A stretch of 64,000 nt of DNA from Heligmosomoides polygyrus polygyrus (Eukaryota; Nematoda; Chromadorea; Rhabditida; Heligmosomidae). The stretch's first letter is position 1; each line of letters opens with the position of its first letter. The notes below the pieces were generated by a model. The model had not been told where the DNA came from and did no database searches. It worked only from the letters and a program-made list of their open reading frames with translations. Below are positions 61,996-64,000 of this stretch, piece by piece. The stretch is taken from contig OX377201.1 of the NCBI GenBank assembly GCA_947396885.1, forward strand, positions 9,534,934-9,598,933. Direction: 5' to 3'. The position numbers and the translations under genes are program-made.

Positions 61996-62744
61996 TATTC
62001 AGAAAAAACAAAACGAAGCAGAGATTTGCAATTAAATAGCGAACAGAAACTGGCAAAAATGAAAAAACTTTGAAAAAATTATGACTGTGCCCAATTTGTT
62101 TCTATTCAATATCGGAAAAACGCTTTCATTTTTCAAAGAAATAAGAAAACGACATGCCCTAGGCATCCTCTGCTTCCGCGACGGTTAGGAAGGGCCAGAA
62201 CAGGATACCAAAGATGTCACGGGGTGATTGAAATCACAAAAAGTACAGCGGAAGAGCGGATGGAGTTTACAAAAGGCAGCCAAATGCTAAAGGCCCTAAC
62301 ATAGTGCTCCCATTGATACCTGGGCGAAAAACCGGCAGTTCAGCCTGACTCCAGGGCAGACAGCAGGCAATTCAGCGACCTGCGAATATTTCCGCACAAA
62401 GGGCAGATCCCAAACACTCGAAACAGGACCACGAAACCGGCAGCGAGTCTCGGATGAGCGCGATGAGTTCTCGTGTAGCTGCCGCCACTATCGCGGCCAG
62501 AGATCTCGCGGCACTACGGATGCGTTGCTAAAGCGCCAAGCCCTTCACCAAGTCCACATAGAACACACGACCACTATCTAAATCGCTGCTGGCGATGGAC
62601 AAGGAACATACGGCGATCGTATCTTTGCGAATCCGTATTGCATCATAAGAACTGATGCGCCGAAAACGAGAGCAAGCCGTCTTTACTTGCCTTTGATACT
62701 CTTGAGACTTTCACTTTAGGGTTTCGGAGCTCTCATTTAGAGTA
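61996..62744. other. Unassigned, relatively GC-rich region
   Basis: Between 62160 and 62650 composition resembles exons of the transporter. A minus-strand stretch reads DIFGILFWPFLTVAEAED before a stop near 62158, and another LFRVFGICPLCGNIRRSL. Neither gave a recognised family or convincing junctions. A host exon or noncoding RNA gene is possible. Confidence 0.25.
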
Positions 62745-63030
62745 AAGGCGCGTGTAGCACAATCGGAAGAGGTGCCGGCTGTCGCGTGCACCCGACACCA
62801 TGTTCCTGGATCGGATTTTCCACCCAGGCCAAACAAGCCTTCCATCACTCCGGGTCGGGCAATTGGTACCAAACCTGTCTGGGAAGGATAAAAGTGCTGA
62901 TCTGTTCATTGGCTGACCGCCAAAAATCATTCTACGACCAAATACGCATTCGAATCGCCTCCACGACAGAGGTAGAGGTAGAATGTGTGGCGCATCCCAA
63001 AAGGGATTAAGTGATGCAGTCCTTTATGCT
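62745..63030 (+). mobile_element. SINE family A
   Basis: Head gcgcgtgtagcacaatcggaag, tail cctttatgcttttatct. Confidence 0.88.
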
Positions 63031-63072
63031 TTTATCTCTTTCTAGAGGAAACAAACGCCCCTTGCCCCATAG

Positions 63073-63204
63073 GCCGCGTTTATACTTCGACGCCAAGCGA
63101 CGCGACGCCACATATAATGACCATATTGATTGAGCGCCGCGATCGATCAATTTGGCCACTTTCGATACCGTCGCGTCGCTCGGCGTGTGAAGTATGAACG
63201 GGGC
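63073..63204. mobile_element. GTTTATACTTC-type MITE
   Basis: ggccgcgtttatacttcgac on the left and gtgtgaagtatgaacggggc on the right; inner gcgacgcgacgcc / gtcgcgtcgctcggc. Confidence 0.75.
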
Positions 63205-63285
63205 AATACAGTGAACCGCCCAATAGCGACTTTTCTCCTTTAATACATTTATCATCATTGCTATTCCTGAAGTACCGCGTGCCTC

Positions 63286-64000
63286 AAAAAAGTATACACT
63301 GCTTGAAAGTTGATAACTTTGCTCACATTTAAGACACTAAAGAAGTTAAAGTTAAAAGTTAAAAGCTCATATGAAAGCTTAAGAAAATAGAAATTTTCTG
63401 ACATATGAGGGGCATGGAATGCGCCATGCATTCGTCTGAAATTTTCCATTTTACACTCGATTGTGTTTCGCTTGAATACACGTTATAATTTCTTCACAAA
63501 GTGGCCGTTTCGATTGATTTGTGCTTATTTTAGAGTTTCAAATTTAATTACACATTACACCTTGCGAAAAATGGAGAGCATTCTAAAAAATGAAGGTACT
63601 ATGTGAAGGGTTGTAACATTGCTGCTAATAAAGCATTTGGAGATATTTTAGACTCACATAAAAGCGCAGGGCAACAAGGTTACTGTGGCGTGCAAACAGT
63701 CAAGATTGCGCCATGCTTCTGCCTGAAACCTTGCATTCCAGACTCGATTGGTTGTGCATGGGCTGAATGCTTGTTACAATCTCGTTGCTACTTGTCTCAT
63801 TAACCTGTGCTGTGCTTCTTTTAACGTTTTGAACTTGACAACATCGTGAAAGACACGTTACTGTCGTTAACCGTGCAGTTTATTGACTGCCCGATTTAAG
63901 TGTGAGCAGGAGCCGCATTTTACAAGACGCATTCTGTGGAGAATGAAGCAACATTTAAGCTGAATGGAGAGGTTAAGTGGCATAACTGCAGCTACTGGAC
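63286..64000. mobile_element. Large foldback, second copy (cut by window end)
   Basis: Outer arm cctcaaaaaagtatacactgc, ttgataactttgctcac, inner arm gaaggttgtaacattgctgc, gagatatttt..., then the loop with the transposase remnant (gacgcattctgtgg...aatgaagcaacatttaagctgaa) at 63930 onward. The order equals 4748-5440, without the extra insert. Confidence 0.75.

Noticed and set aside
1..64000. CRISPR arrays, operons, bacterial promoters or phage modules
   Set aside because: The spaced repeats at 1.15-1.94 kb have conserved cores but no unique spacers. Gene structure is eukaryotic throughout.

Overview
This looks like nuclear DNA from a metazoan, most plausibly a nematode, and it is almost entirely repeats. 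Reasons: the one host gene I could assemble has some very short introns (62 to 126 bp) and a possible TTACAG leader acceptor before its start. The repeats are mariner/Tc1-type transposons with TA duplications, hAT- and Harbinger-like elements, RTE- and CR1-type LINEs and tRNA-derived SINEs. There are no bacterial signals (no operons, no Shine-Dalgarno sites). The species cannot be fixed from the sequence; a strongylid-like (clade V) nematode is a guess.

Host gene. The minus strand carries a nucleotide-sugar transporter of the SLC35A family. It starts at 56836 and ends at 39030 in eight exons (56775-56836, 50995-51114, 50754-50892, 50411-50490, 50251-50348, 48852-49009, 39389-39473, 39030-39262). 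Every junction keeps frame and the total is 975 nt, or 324 residues plus stop. Its big introns (5.7 kb, 1.2 kb, 9.4 kb) hold most of the transposons in the right half of the window. No ORF shows the gene because the exons are short.

Left part (1-15 kb): a truncated palindromic MITE, a two-unit minisatellite (1.15-1.94 kb), a possible secreted-protein exon (3320-3427, minus), large foldback elements (3.9-6.7 kb), two mariners (7474-8353 N-terminally deleted; 8790-10064 nearly intact with one stop), an 11.4-12.7 kb foldback carrying a SINE with a 13-bp target duplication, a 466-bp palindrome with TAA duplication, and an RTE tail.

Middle (15-39 kb): a full-length CR1/Jockey-group LINE (15551-20654) with 5' tandem monomers and intact ORF1 and ORF2, sitting inside a SINE. 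Then come SINEs, a decayed Tc1/mariner, an IS630-Tc1 remnant split by a hAT element, 8-bp-TSD MITEs, inverted pairs of tRNA-like units, a cluster of TAA-flanked Harbinger-type MITEs (34.9-36.7 kb) and old diverged repeats (37-38.6 kb).

Right part (39-64 kb): the transporter gene and its introns, giant palindromes (39675-40707, 41036-42061), three-level nests of transposons (42776-45366 and 52036-54553), a mariner copy turned into a foldback (58495-59388), and further SINEs and MITEs.

Two tRNA-derived repeat families recur. Family A (about 290 bp) has an A-box-like TAGCGCAGTCGG, a B-box-like GGTTCGGATTTCC and a CTTTATC-repeat tail; more than 20 copies are listed. Family B carries a 71-nt tRNA-like core with a perfect GGTTCGAGTCC B box, often as an inverted pair.
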